DNA of 64,000 nt from Whalleya microplaca (GCA_022497155.1 MU385714.1:930001-994000); one strand, 5' to 3'. Positions 48,290-60,738 are shown, counted from the stretch's first letter. Notes: a model not told the origin generated them from the letters alone. Made by a program: numbers and translations.

Positions 48290-50813
48290 ATGTCTAGCGC
48301 CACCCGAAAGCCCCAAAATTTCGCAGAGCAGTATCGATTCCAGAACTACAGATTCAAGCTATATCGCGATACCGGCAATCCTCCTGACTCTTCTTCACGT
48401 GAAGCGGCAAGAATTCGAACAAAATGGATGGAGCTTCCGTTTCCGCGCCAGGGGAAACCTCCTGACAATTCTACGCGTGAAGCGGCAAGAATTCGAACAA
48501 AATGGATGAAGTTTAAATTTCCGCGCCAGGGGAAACCCAAAATCAGACCTGGTTCGAAGATGGAGCAGCTGCCGTATCATCCCCAACCTCAAGGGCCGAA
48601 TCTCGTTGGTCCTACTCCTAAGCACGGAAAAAGGGAATTTCGCGAAACCAGGGATAGGTTCAGGAAAGCTAAAAGGTGGTTCCTGAAGCGGCCTCAATTC
48701 AGCTTTATCAGACCCCTAGGATACGGCGCTCTAGGTTTGGCGATTCAGTTTAAACATTTGAGCTCTGAAGCGGGAGTGCCGAGTCGAGATATTGTGTTGA
48801 AAGTTGCAACTGAGGGCTGGGAAGACGACCTTATCCGCCTTGAAAACAAAGCCACGAAGGTAATTAAGGACACGATCACTTCATTGCTTACTTATGTCCT
48901 AACTGGATCACAGAGAATGGCGCGCGCTGCGCATTGCATTCAACGTATTGACCCCCAGAGCGTGGGAATGGAGCCAACAAAGCCGTACGCCTTCGAAGAA
49001 CCTCGTCTGTGGGATTCAAGCGCCGAGGAAGATTCCAGCGGGGATGAGAGTGTTGCGGATGAGCGCCCACCGGAACCGAAAACGAGAAGATGGCTTTGGG
49101 ATAATGAGCGCGAAACGATAGACAAAAGGAGCCGAGACTACACAACCCGATTTGACGCCACGATGAAGAGGATCAACGACAGAGACGATCGCCTATACGA
49201 GAGGGACGAACGGCGAGCGAAAGGCTTGCCAGACAAGGAGGATGATGCTGAATGGGATTTAGACCACAAGGATTATCTGCTTCTCGAATTTGTCGAGAAC
49301 GGCGATCTAACACGTTTAATATGTAAACTGAATGACATGAAGGAGAATATTCCAAACCGTGTCCTTTGGTCCTTCTGGCTATGTTGTGCGTCTACAAGCC
49401 CCAGTCACTTGTGCTTATGCTAATATATACATAAACAGTGGTCAGAGCCTGCGTTGCTATGGAGTGAGAGCCCCTCATTATCCCCTCTTGCCCCCCTCGT
49501 GATACTTCTATTCGTTATGGCGTCTCTCACTATGATTTTGTATAGAACTAATGCCTGGCTGGAGGTCTTGGGAACTGTTCATGAACCATGTTATTTCTAA
49601 CGGAACATTACAGATATCCTCCTCGAAAGTTTCATCCTAGGCGACGAGAAAACCCGAATGACATTACTGCTCAAATGGGGGCTCTTCGCATAGAAGACGA
49701 TGTAGCCGGAAAGGTCGTTAATGGGGATCTTTTTGAAGATATTCCTGTTGCGCGGCGCCGGTGGGCTGGAAAGCGGATAGTTCATTTTGAGTAGGTGTAA
49801 TGAAGACTTCCTCAGGGGTCATTCCTACCCATTCTAGAAGCCCTAGGAGTGAAATCCCCTGAGGCAGGGGTTTGATCCATCTAACTTATTTGAAAGACGC
49901 ATACGCTGACTCTTTCTTGGCGTATAGCATTGATCCTAGCAACAGTAGGTTTTCCAATATTTAAAGTCTATAACAACATCACGAATTACTGACGACTTTC
50001 AAGTCTTCATTGCCGGTTTTGATTTAGGTGCTGCAGATAATGAGCACAAACTCATTCCACGGCTCAAGGTAAGTGACTTAAATCACGGCAACTGCTGTTC
50101 CTATAGGGGCTAATTAGTTCAACAGCTTGCGGACTTCGGTTTGACGGATAAAATCAAGCCAAACAAATCAAAGTTCGTGACATTGGGGTCGTGGTTAAGA
50201 TGATTATTCTAATACTATGTGGTAGTCGATACTATTACGAGAGACGGGACATTGGGAAAGACGGTTACGCGGCACCGGTTGGTTAACTACGCAAAAAGAA
50301 AAATATAAGTGATATTGCTAATATTTATCAACTTCGTTTCTAGGAGCAATTCGGTGTAGACTGGGAGCATTTAGAGGTGACTGATACTTGGGGCCCCGAG
50401 CTCTCTGAATCAACTGTCGCCGGAAACTACGGCTCGTGGACTAACATCTGGGGAATAGCACTGGCAAGACTCCCAAGGAAGCCAGCGTTGATGATATGCT
50501 AATATTTGAACAGACTATGTGGCAGCTGATTACCAAGCTCAAGGTTCCGTCGGCTCCTCAGCCACAAGAGAAAGCCGGAGAACCCGTGAGTTATTGTGTC
50601 TTACTGTTGACAGATGATAGGTTCAAGGACGTCGACATTGAACTTCGCGAAGAATTATCGCGATGTATGAGACACAACCCAGCCGATCGCCCAACCTTAA
50701 TACAGTTGCTGCAGCGGGCAAAGACGGGCGCTGGGAAAGTGTTCGCTAATGAGCCCGACGAGACGGTCAAGGCTTGGGTGCAACGGGCGATTTACGGCGC
50801 CCCTGCTCAGTAA
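48290..50813 (+). CDS. Protein kinase-like protein with duplicated N-terminal 26-residue unit
   Basis: A ten-exon model (48290-48859, 48914-49385, 49439-49463, 49614-49790, 49928-49944, 50004-50068, 50126-50172, 50226-50277, 50344-50463, 50514-50813) totals 1,845 nt, 614 residues, with every join in frame. The N-terminal 150 residues are basic and contain two copies of a unit with REAARIRTKWM and FPRQGKP. The kinase fold then follows: FIRPLGYGALGLA (Gly loop), IVLKVA (ATP Lys), DYLLLEFVENGDL (hinge), IVHFDIDPSN (catalytic loop), LADFGLTD (DFG), GYAAPEQF (APE) and CMRHNPADRPTLIQLL (Arg near the end). The key catalytic residues are present, so it may be active. HFD-x-DPxN loops are typical of a large fungal kinase-like group of unknown role. 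Intron 9 is GC-AG (50464-50513) with a good TGCTAAT branch site; exon 5 is 17 nt; intron 1 (54 nt) has no in-frame stop. Confidence 0.82.
48401..48556 (+). repeat. In-frame tandem duplication, 78-bp unit x2
   Basis: GAAGCGGCAAGAATTCGAAC recurs exactly 78 bp later (48401 and 48479). The rest of each unit differs at only a few sites, mainly ATGGAGCTTCCG versus ATGAAGTTTAAA. The unit encodes 26 residues of the kinase-like protein. Confidence 0.88.
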
Positions 50814-53476
50814 ATATTTACAAATTTTTATAATACATATATATGATAGAGAATGTCATTTATGCCGAGAGTATCATGCTCCCATCGCAGCTTACTATAC
50901 CAATGATCTGAATGCGGAGGCGTCATTTTTTCTAATCTGAAATATTAATGGGAGCTCTATAGGTCGTTTATGTGGTACAAAACTAATGACTATTTACATT
51001 TACTATACAAATAGCTTACTAAGGGCCACCCAGGTCTTATATGTAAAGGATTGCTTTTCTCGAGGCCTAAGGAAACAACAACCTTGAAGGCCGTCTGTTT
51101 CCTAGGAAGTATCTTGAAGATGCAGGTAGTTGCCAACTGTTATCTCTAGCTCATAACTTGGTCAGAGTGACTGGCCCCGACCTCGGGCTACACTATGATC
51201 CTGAATTCAGCTTGTAGTTGTTGCAAACTCGAACTCGGAAAGAATATGTAAACCCATATAATGTTACCCTGCTGATTTGTATTACTTGCACTTAGGAAAT
51301 AGGCAAAATCTATAGTATGGATGACTCCGGTTACTGGCGGGTACTTATGTCACACGAAATGGAATCAACAATTTGTTGATGGAAGTATTGGCTCTGGTGG
51401 TTGCCTTCAACCAAGTAGCATATAGGGCACGAGGAGTTGCCGTACCTCACGGGTACTCACGAATAGACTTAGACTTAGACTTACGATCCACCTAGCCACG
51501 ACTATTGTACTCTTTGACTATAACTCACGGATGTTGAGAATGACATCATCACTGAATGTTGAGACTTCACTGCGGATAAGAAAAAAGTTATGAGCTCGGG
51601 ATCTCTGGATATTGCGGCTCTGCGTAAAGAACGGGGCAATTCTAGCCTTAGTCTAAATGAGAAAAAAAGCCTCTTCTAGGGTCTATAGTTGGGCCCGATA
51701 TGTTGGGCGAGAAGTCGAGGTGCCACTAGTCCAGATATCAGGGGCCATTGCAACCCTGGGGCGTCCAACTGCCGCCGTCGCTCGACCAACGTGGTGTTAC
51801 CAAAGGACCTGTATAATGACATAGTCTTATGTGCGTGTTCCTAGATGGCATTTGTTACACCGAAGAAGTGAGAGCTTTGACTCATATTCGAGTTGAAGGC
51901 GGTCAAAGGCGCACGTGTCAAATGATTGGCTGAGAAGCGATCTTGAAGTCTGCAAGCCAGCTTTCGCATGCGAGGCATATGGAATTTGCTCCGTACTCAT
52001 TTTCACCAATGATCGACGGATTCATAAGACGTTCCGTTCCAGCATTGTTTAGAGCTCTCGGATGAATTCCCCGTGTTGTTCGTCAAATTCTACCGGTGGC
52101 ACCGGGGAACAGCATCATATACCCAACACACTATATGATATAGTACGTCGTCGAATTTGTTTATACGAACTTCAGGGGTCCATGTATTTTATCCTCTGGG
52201 ATGTCAATGGACTTAAGATATTAGAGGTGCTAATAAGCTTGAGGTATATGTATCTAGGTTGAAACTATCTGAGACTCACGTCGATAGTTGCGGGAACTTA
52301 GTCATGCTCTTGTCTAACCACGCCTCATCGGGTATCAACCTTTCGTACTAAGATGCGGTTTGATACTGAGACTGCGCGATCTTCTGGCAAAGTGCATCCA
52401 TCCCTCAAGTACCTAAGTAGGTAGAAGGTATCGGCCTGTAATATGAAAGACAGCAGCAACGTGTCTATGGTTCCCGAATAGCCGAACGTGAGGAAACATC
52501 GAAGCAAAGAAGGATTCTATTCAAATGGCTAACAGCATTGCATCATCATGAAGGTTTCGTCACTTAGGTGTCAAGCGGTCAGGTGACGATTCCGATAGGA
52601 TGACTTTGGTTGGGGGTCTTGAATGGTCAGGGCTTGGTGCTGCCGTTGATATACGCAGTATACGCTGGTCCAATGGTTACCGAAATAGACACTCTGGCAT
52701 TGACATCACATTTCCTGTTACAGTGAAGTCATGTTACTGTAACGGAAAGATAGACTCGATTCGAGGAGGACATAAAATAAAACAGGGCCACGAATTAATC
52801 TGGCAGTCTGGGGAAGTGCTGTGGTTGAGCATAAATAACCTAGATAGTGGCTGATGTAAGTAGGTAACTTTTCAATATAAAATGTTATGTAGGTCATTAC
52901 ATATGTGGTGGTATGTGCATGGGTGAACATAACCATTGGAATTTAGCACGTGGCTTGCAGGATTGCTTGTTCCTTGGCAAAGTCGATTAGGTGTCATACA
53001 TATGTACATATATACTGCACAACCTGGCAAGCCCTGGTCGCCCACGCACCACGTTTGGCCGTTTGGGGGGAGAGTTTGGGGGTGCGATAAGCCCTGTTTG
53101 CTCGAGTTGCTCCAAAACTCCAGGTCCGCTGGGATTCGGTACCTGGGCAGTACATCGGACGTGTATCCGGGGGATGGTCGACCTGGGCTGCGACTACCTG
53201 TGACTACATAGTACATGTATACACACGTAAGTACCTTGTAGGCAGAGGTACGTACTAGGGCTGCCAGCAGTCAATGGGGCATACGGGGACAGACGGTATT
53301 CTCCACTTTGGCCGAAACCGCCACCCAAAATCGACCTGTTAGGCTCATGTACAAGTACCTGTTCATCATAACTCAACTTTCAAAACTGCTTCCACCCGAA
53401 TCCCACATCCCACCCCGTTCAGTTCCCGCGAATCATCCCTCCCACACTGTCATGGTATTCGCCAGATGATTACCTC
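50814..53476. other. Intergenic, 2.7 kb, no gene recognised
   Basis: Short frames only. A GACTTA triplet repeat lies near 51468-51483. The last 100 bp carry two upstream start codons ahead of KCS1. Confidence 0.5.
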
Positions 53477-53528
53477 ATGTCCAGCCCGTCTTGTAAGCCC
53501 GAAAATGCCGCAACACCTGCACCGGTGA
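53452..53528 (+). promoter_or_regulatory. Two upstream ORFs ahead of and overlapping the KCS1 start
   Basis: uORF1 is 53452-53469 (MVFAR then stop), with G at -3. uORF2 starts at 53466 and ends at 53528, out of frame, so it overlaps the KCS1 ATG at 53477. Both would lower initiation at KCS1 if the transcript begins upstream. The frames are seen; an effect is inferred. Confidence 0.4.
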
Positions 53529-56500
53529 GCCCTGGCCTGCCAGAACCGTCCACCTCTCCAGGTGTAACCGTTGCGAATTGCACTGCCGCCGCAGCCTCTG
53601 CCTCTGCCTCTGCCTCTGCCTCTGCCGCTTCTTGGACGACGCCCGCCGACAAGCCATCCGCCGAATCCCTCGCTGTGACTGGTCCGTCCGATATTCATGA
53701 CTATGCACGGCCAGCTGCAAGCCTCTCGCCGCCGCCTGTTGTACCCGTTGCACCAGTTTCCCCTAACGTCCATCTGCCGTCTACGGCCACTCTCGCACCA
53801 GCTACTGCCGTCAACCATGTTGTTGACTACCAGAGCAATAAGAAGTCGAGGCCGCCCATTACCCTCCAGAGGGCCAATGGGCCGTCCTTGCTAACACAAG
53901 CTCTTGCTTCTGCCCGTGGCATCCCGCCCTCCCACGCCGCCCAGTCAGACCAGCGCCGCCCTGAACAGCGGACTGTACAACCCAATGACCCAAGTCGACC
54001 TAACCAACCCCGACATGTATCCGAAGGGCGCGTCGGGCACGCGGTAGTTGAACCGCAAGATGACCTTCGCAATCAGTGTGGACATGCTTCTCTGACGTCG
54101 ACTAGCCCTCCGCCATCTTCTGAGACTGTGATAACCGCTTCCGCCCCGTCCCCGTCCCCGTCCCCATCCCCAGCCGCCGCTACTGTACCAGAGCCCGCAA
54201 AGACTTGGCCTGTCACGATGCCCACTGCCACTGCCACAAGCACGACGTTAACTAGTGATCGAGATTTTATTCTAGGCACGAGAGGAAGAGGGCGGTCTTT
54301 GGAGCGTATAGAGAAGGAGATTCGTCTACGTCAGCTAACCGGCCATATCCCGTACTCAGATAACGTTGGAGGTGCTTCGCTGTCCCATCCAATTGGTACC
54401 GCCGCCGAAGTCGCTCCTTTCGCCGACGATAATAAGCCTGAGGCTGTGTCTGACACTCGGCTTCAGTACAGGGCCTGGCGAGTCGATCGTACACTCTCAA
54501 TGGGCCCGGAAAAGGCTTGGTCTATTGGTTCCGGGGATGTTGTCGGCAGTCAGGATGGACAAGTCGAGAAATCCATCACGGAGGTACTAGCCGGTGTTGA
54601 ACCGACTCGTAGCCGGAAGGCGAGTCATAGTCTACGTTTTTTCAAAGAGGGTCTACCGGAAGAGAACAGCAAACGGAGGGACCCAAAATCCGTGGGGTAC
54701 TACCGAGAGAAGTTATCACCCACGAAGGAATTTCCATCCGATGAGTGTCATCAGACGCAGCTTGATGAAAAATCTTACCTCGCGCAAAGTCCGGCAACCT
54801 CTCCGCGGTGCATTGAAGGTGATCAACCGTCCTCTCGTTTGTCGAGGGCCGAGTCGGTCCCTTGGGCCAAGCCAATCCCTGAGTCTGGTGACGGGCAGGC
54901 CTCCGATATCGATTATTTTGGTCTTCCAAGGTCGAGGTCGCGAGAAGACAATACTCACATAGGTAGAGCTTCTCACCAGCCAGATCAGTCAGTCGCGAAG
55001 ACAGCAGTTCGTGACGCATCCAATGACTCCACTCTCGTATCTGAGAATGGCACCTCGCGAACCTGCACGGAGCCGAGTGACACCACGGAGGTTGGAGAGG
55101 CCGCAGAAGAGGGCGATGAGTCATCCGAGGAGAAGATTTCGTCCGCCGTGTTCTTACCGCACCAGGGCTTGGAGCAATCTTCGAAACACGAGCGTCCTCT
55201 CCCCGATAACATCAAGGGTCCACCACCTGTGTCTCGTAGGCCCACAACTGAGAATTTTCATCCGTGGTTGGTGAAGGCGGATGAACTGGAAGCTGAGGAA
55301 GAAGCTGCGTCTGAACGAGGTGATGTTGGCATTGTTAATCGTAAGAATGACATACCCCGTCATATTGAAGAATTCCCACGAAAGATAGGTGATGAATTTG
55401 CCATCGAAGATGACGTCGAGCTTCCTCAAGATTCTCGTGAACTACTTGCCAAACCGTCGCGGCCTGTGTCTAATTACGACGACCTTGTGCATGATCATCA
55501 GCTTGAGCCGAAGTTGCCCCTCGAGGCAATTGAGCTTATACCATATAAACATCAGGTTGGGGGTCATACAGCTCTCTGGAAGTTTTCAAAGAGGGCTGTC
55601 TGCAAGCAACTAAACAACCGAGAAAATGAATTCTATGAAAAAATAGAAAGATATCATCGTGATCTTCTCCCGTTTTTGCCCAGGTGTGTAATCATCGCGT
55701 CTTTTTAGTCACAACATGCATTATCAAACTGGGTTCATTTTGCAGCCCTTGAATAAGAATCGAGAAATACTAACTACCTGGCCTAGGTACATTGGTGTCC
55801 TAAATGTTACATTTCAGAAACGACCACGTCGTAAGTCTACTATCAGAAAAGACGACGGACAGTCATCGGAGAAGAAGCCTAGCGAGCAGGATGCCCAATC
55901 CAATGGCAACCATGGGAACGCTAGCCAAGGGGCCTTGTCAATTACGGAGAACCTGAAAAAAGAGGAGCGGAATCACCGCAGGGTAGTAAGCCAGTCTATG
56001 TCATCAACACAGGGCCCAATCCCCTGTGTCACGTTCGTTGACAACCGGCATATTCTGCCCCGAAGCTTGCTCCAGCCTGCGGCATCTTCTGGTGACATGG
56101 TCCGTCTGAGGAGAGCATCTGAATCCGTGGGTCAGCAATATCTTCGCGACAGTAATGCCGTCATGTCAGATAAGGATGCGGTCCTAGCGTCACGGCCGTC
56201 ATTAGGGTACCGGCATGCCAATAGTTGGGGTGCGACCACCGTTAATAAAAAATTACGGAACAAGGTCTTCAATGACGCTTTCCTGAAGCAACCTATCGCA
56301 ATACAAAAGCACCAGAGACCGGCATCTGCCCAGCGGTCAATTCCTCGTCGCGCTTTGCAGCGAGTCGCCCAGTCGAAGACCTCCGAGACTGCTTTACCAG
56401 GTGGAGAGGAGACCGTCAAGACGGCGCCGAAACCATACGAAGGGGCTTCCCCGAAGACTGTGCCGCCTCTCCTACAAAGCCAGAGCGACTTCGGCGTAGG

Positions 56501-57722
56501 GGGCGATTATTTGAGACTTGAGGCCCTTGATCATGTAAAAGATGTCACCGGTACCAGTGCTCCAGAACCTGAAATCTTATCCGAAAAGTTTGCTCAGCAG
56601 AGACAGAAGAGGCGCAATTCTGGAAGCAAGCTCCGAAGAAGACCTGAGGACGTCACAGATGCCCGTGGCGATCTGAAGTATTTCGAGGATGCCGACGAGG
56701 TGGGATTCAGAAGAGATGAAGGGACCCATGTACTTTCACCACCTTTTGATAATGCAGAAAATGGAGTCAAGCAGGAGCCAGATGTGGCAGAGTACAGCAA
56801 CACTGCGGACGATTCCGTGCCTCAGTCAAACTTCTCATCTGCATTTCCCTCCGGGATGCCCACTCCACTTGACTTGACGAAAATCCCGCGACCTGTCAAT
56901 CCAAAAGAGGCCCAGACGCAGCACAACTCACGTGTCGAATACTTCCTTCTGCTTGAGGACCTTACTGCCGGAATGAAGCGTCCTTGTATCATGGATCTAA
57001 AGATGGGTACTCGACAATATGGTGTCGATGCCAACCTCAAGAAACGTGAATCACAACAGCGCAAATGCGCCGATACAACGTCAAAGGAACTGGGGGTAAG
57101 AGTTTGCGGACTGCAGTCTTGGGACGCCAAATCTCAGACGTATACCTTTAAAGACAAATACTATGGACGGGATCTGAAGGCTGGGACGGAATTTCAAAAC
57201 GCTTTGACCATGTTCCTCTTCGATGGTGTGGATTATAGCAGCGTCCTAAGACATATCCCAACCATTCTGCACAAGTTGAACCAGCTCGAGGTGATCATCC
57301 GCCGTCTGCGTGGCTACCGATTCTACGCGGCCAGCCTGCTTATGTTCTATGACGCCGACACTTCCGGCGACGGATACGACACGGCCGCCGACGATTCCAC
57401 TACTGACGTCCCGACAGACACAGAGGACCTCTGGGATATCAGAAGACGCCAGAGAAACAAGAAAGAGATAGATTTCAAGATGGCCGACTTCGCCAACAGC
57501 GTCACGGCCGGCGACTTGGCGGAAGGCAAACCGTGTCCGCCGAAGCACCCGAACGAGCCCGATCGTGGCTTTCTACGTGGCCTCGCGACGTTGAGGGAGT
57601 ACTTCCTGAAGATACAGAAAGATGTACGGAAAGAGCTCGGGGTTGTGCCTTCGCGCAGGCAAGATAGTGAGGAGATTACGTCGGAACTGGAGGAAGAAGG
57701 TGTCCTCTCTCTCAGCGAATGA
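53477..57722 (+). CDS. KCS1: Inositol hexakisphosphate kinase (Kcs1/IP6K)
   Basis: Two exons (53477-55683, 55787-57722) encode 1,380 residues. The first 670 residues are low-complexity Ser/Pro/Ala-rich, including an (Ala-Ser)n run from a CCTCTG hexamer repeat. Conserved text begins at about 690 (ELIPYKHQVGGHTALWKF), crosses the intron as FYEKIERYHRDLLPFLPRYIGV, then passes another variable region. The catalytic core follows: RPCIMDLKMGTRQYG (the PxxxDxKxG inositol-phosphate kinase motif, about 1135-1146), the SLL motif at about 1252 and IDFKMADFANS at about 1297-1307 (metal-binding DF). Role: makes the pyrophosphate IP7 from IP6, controlling phosphate sensing, vacuole and telomere biology. 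Long N-termini are usual for fungal Kcs1. Confidence 0.95.
53595..53624 (+). repeat. (CCTCTG)5 hexanucleotide repeat in the KCS1 coding region
   Basis: Five perfect units encode alternating Ala-Ser. Length change by whole units keeps the frame. Confidence 0.9.
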
Positions 57723-58835
57723 AAGTCCGGAAACCTCAGATTCTTATCCCTGAGCACCCATTGGACTTACGAGGAAGAAGAGGCTGGCAATGACAAAAAC
57801 AAAAAAATCAACCATGGAGGCATTGCCGGCGGCGACGAACGCATTCGATTCGATTGTTAGTTTTACGGCTTGAGGATTGGATTTTTCCCAGAATGGCGGC
57901 GCACCGGTATTTTCGGTTCATCGGGTTCCATCGGTTCATGGGATTGGTGGGGTTTGACAGGGCACGGTATTTCACTACTACTCATGGTGTAATTTCATTA
58001 ACATACCCTGCATGTTTTGGGCGTCGAGATTATTCGCGGTTGCAAATATGATAATAGGTATGATCCGGATCTTGGCTTGGCTTGGCTCGGTACGGAAGCA
58101 AGGCTCAGCTGAGAAGAGAGGTTGGTTCGGTGGTGCACGCGTGTTACGTGCATTGATCAACGTTTATGTATTTCTATTATGAAAGATTTCCTATATGGCT
58201 ATGGTACGGGGTGGGTTGGGTTGGGTTTTTTCAGTGTTAAGTTAAGATCAAGAATCAGAATGAGATAATAAGGTCAGGCCGCCGGGCCGCGGGATGGCTG
58301 ATGATGATGGGGTTAGCTATATTGGTAGAGAAAAATTGTAACAAGCTAATAGCTAAATACTATATTGTCATGACACGACGGTGCTTTATAGTAGTTGTAG
58401 TAGTAGTAGTAGTAGTATTATTGTCTCTTTTGCAACCGGCTTACTCTACGTAGAAAGGAGGGCAAGACCCTCTTGTATAACTGAATAGTACCTGGGTAGA
58501 CTTTGTTGTTGATGTATATACGATACGAAGAAGCCTCCGCTGCGGCAGGGGCAACATTTACCGACAGGTTATAGAATTGCATATCCAATCAGACGGAGGG
58601 CGCATGCAGGGGGCATTGCCAAACTGGAAAGACATCCATATCGATGGAAATGCAGGGGACTAGGGCCGACAATCGGTGGGGTCGTAGGGCTGAAGGGGGG
58701 AGGGGCCACAGGGGGCCACAGGGGGCCACAGGGGACAAGTTTCACCTTAGCTCCAGAAGTACCGCCAGAGCCGCATCTCCCTCTCAACCTCATGCCCAAA
58801 AAAACTATGGCCACAACCGTCCATCGCTCCCCAAC
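57723..58835. other. Intergenic between KCS1 and ALG2
   Basis: 1.1 kb in tandem orientation, with the KCS1 3' flank then the ALG2 promoter. Low-complexity items are a GTA triplet run (about 58395-58416) and a 10-bp repeat (58702-58731). No gene is seen; a long minus-strand frame here and into ALG2 is a shadow. Confidence 0.55.
58702..58731. repeat. 10-bp tandem repeat GGGGCCACAG x3
   Basis: Three units 105-135 bp ahead of the ALG2 ATG, so in its promoter or 5' UTR. Confidence 0.85.
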
Positions 58836-60302
58836 ATGGAAGAAAAGATAAAGGGGGCTAATAAGAAGACCATTGTCTTCGTTCACCCGGACCTCGGCAT
58901 TGGCGGTGCGGAAAGACTGGTCGTCGATGCCGCTGTTGGCCTGCAGAATCGCGGTCATAAGGTCGTCGTGTTCACTAGTCATTGCGACCCAAAACATTGC
59001 TTCGACGAAGCCCGAGATGGTATTGTCCATATCTCCCGTCTTGTATTCGAGTGCGTCTGACATTAACACTATATAGGTACACTCGATGTCCGCGTACGCG
59101 GAAACACCCTCGTTCCCCCTTCGATCTTCTCGCGCTTCAGCATTCTCTGCTCCATCCTCCGCCAAATCCACCTAATCCTCCAAATCTACCTGACATCCGA
59201 GCTCAGAGGAATCCAACCCGATGCCTTCTTCGTCGACCAGCTGAGCGCGGGGCTCCCGCTGTTGCAATTCCTATACCCCCCGGGCCGCGTCTTCTTCTAC
59301 TGCCACTTCCCCGACCTCCTGCTCGTGCAGGGCCGGCAGAAGTGGTGGAAGCGCGCGTACCGCCTGCCCTTCGACTTCTGGGAGCAGTGGAGCATGAGCT
59401 TCGCGGACGCCATCGCCGTCAACTCGAACTTCACCAAGGGCGTCGTGTCCCGCACCTGGCCCAGCCTGGCCCGGCAGAAGGAGCTGCAGACCGTGTACCC
59501 GTGCGTCGACACGAACACGAAGAAGGCCGATGACGATGATGACGCAGAGGCCGCCACGCCGCTGTGGAAGGGCATGAGGGTCCTCCTCAGCATCAACCGC
59601 TTCGAGCGCAAGAAGGACATCGCGCTGGCGATCCGGGCGTTCGCGGGGCTGCCCCGCCCCGCGCGCCGCGGCGTCCGCCTCGTGCTGGCCGGCGGCTACG
59701 ACCCGCGCGTGGCGGAGAACGTGGCCTACCACCGGGACCTGGCGGACCTGGCGGAGAGTCTCGGGCTCGCCGCCATGACCGCCAAGACGCACCCGACGGC
59801 GCTCGAGGTGCCCGGGGACGTCGAGGTGCTGTTCCTGCACTCCGTGCCCGCGATGCTCAAGGACGTGCTCCTGGCCCACGCCCGCCTGCTCGTCTACACC
59901 CCCGCCAACGAGCACTTCGGCATCGTGCCCCTCGAGGCCATGCTCGTCGGCGTGCCCGTGCTCGCCGCCGACACCGGCGGGCCCACCGAGACCGTCGTCG
60001 AGGGCGAGACCGGGTGGCTGCGCTCGCCGGATAAAGTCGAGCAGTGGACGGATGTCATGGACCTGGTCCTGAACCGGATGTCGGACGCCGAGCTCGCGGC
60101 TATGTCGAGCGCGGGGGTCGCGAGGGTCAAGAATAACTTCGGCGCCGTGCACATGGCGGAGCGCCTGGACGCGATCATCGACGACATGCTGCGCGCGCCC
60201 AAGCCGTGGTCGTGGAAGCCGGCCGCTGCGGTCTTCACGTTGGGGACCTTGGGCGTGTTTGGCGCTGTGTTCGCCGTTGTTGCCAACTATGGATCACACT
60301 AG
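58836..60302 (+). CDS. ALG2: Alpha-1,3/1,6-mannosyltransferase Alg2
   Basis: Two exons (58836-59019, 59077-60302) encode 469 residues. Seen: TIVFVHPDLGIGGAERLVVD (start of the GT4 fold), TSHCDPKHCFDEARDGTLDVRV across the intron, PDAFFVDQLSAGLPLL, RVFFYCHFPDLLL, ISF-like SINRFERKKDIALAI, and the GT4 donor motif EHFGIVPLEAM with both Glu. A hydrophobic C-terminal segment (about 445-466) could anchor the enzyme. Role: adds the second and third mannoses to the dolichol-linked oligosaccharide on the cytosolic face of the ER, for N-glycosylation. Exon 2 from about 59230 on is very GC-rich, unlike exon 1. A short out-of-frame ORF starting at 58792 overlaps the start codon. Confidence 0.96.
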
Positions 60303-60547
60303 AATGTGTCACTCGGTAGTTCCCGTAGCTAATAAAGGTTACTACTATAGTTTCTGACTGAGACGTAGGCTGATAATAAAGTTTTGGTCTAGCTTTCTAG
60401 CTTTTCTGGGCGAAGGGGCTTGATATTGATCGATGTGCCAACTGCGCAAATGCGAGAGCTAACGTATCTACTCCTACTTAAGGGCAGGTTTGGAATTTAC
60501 TGTAGCATTGGTAATGTCTAGAAAGCTGATTGTAGGTACTAGTATAT

Positions 60548-60587
<40 letters not shown>

Positions 60588-60700
60588 TTTTGGGGTNNNN
60601 NNNNNNGCTTGCTAACGTATATACTCATACTTTTGTGCCGTTTTTGAATTTTCTTTATATTTTGTAATTTCTTTAAATCGTTTTTTTTTTTATTTTTTAT

Positions 60701-60738
<38 letters not shown>

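Noticed and set aside
59271..60152. 293-codon minus-strand open frame
   Set aside because: Antisense shadow of the GC-rich ALG2 exon 2.
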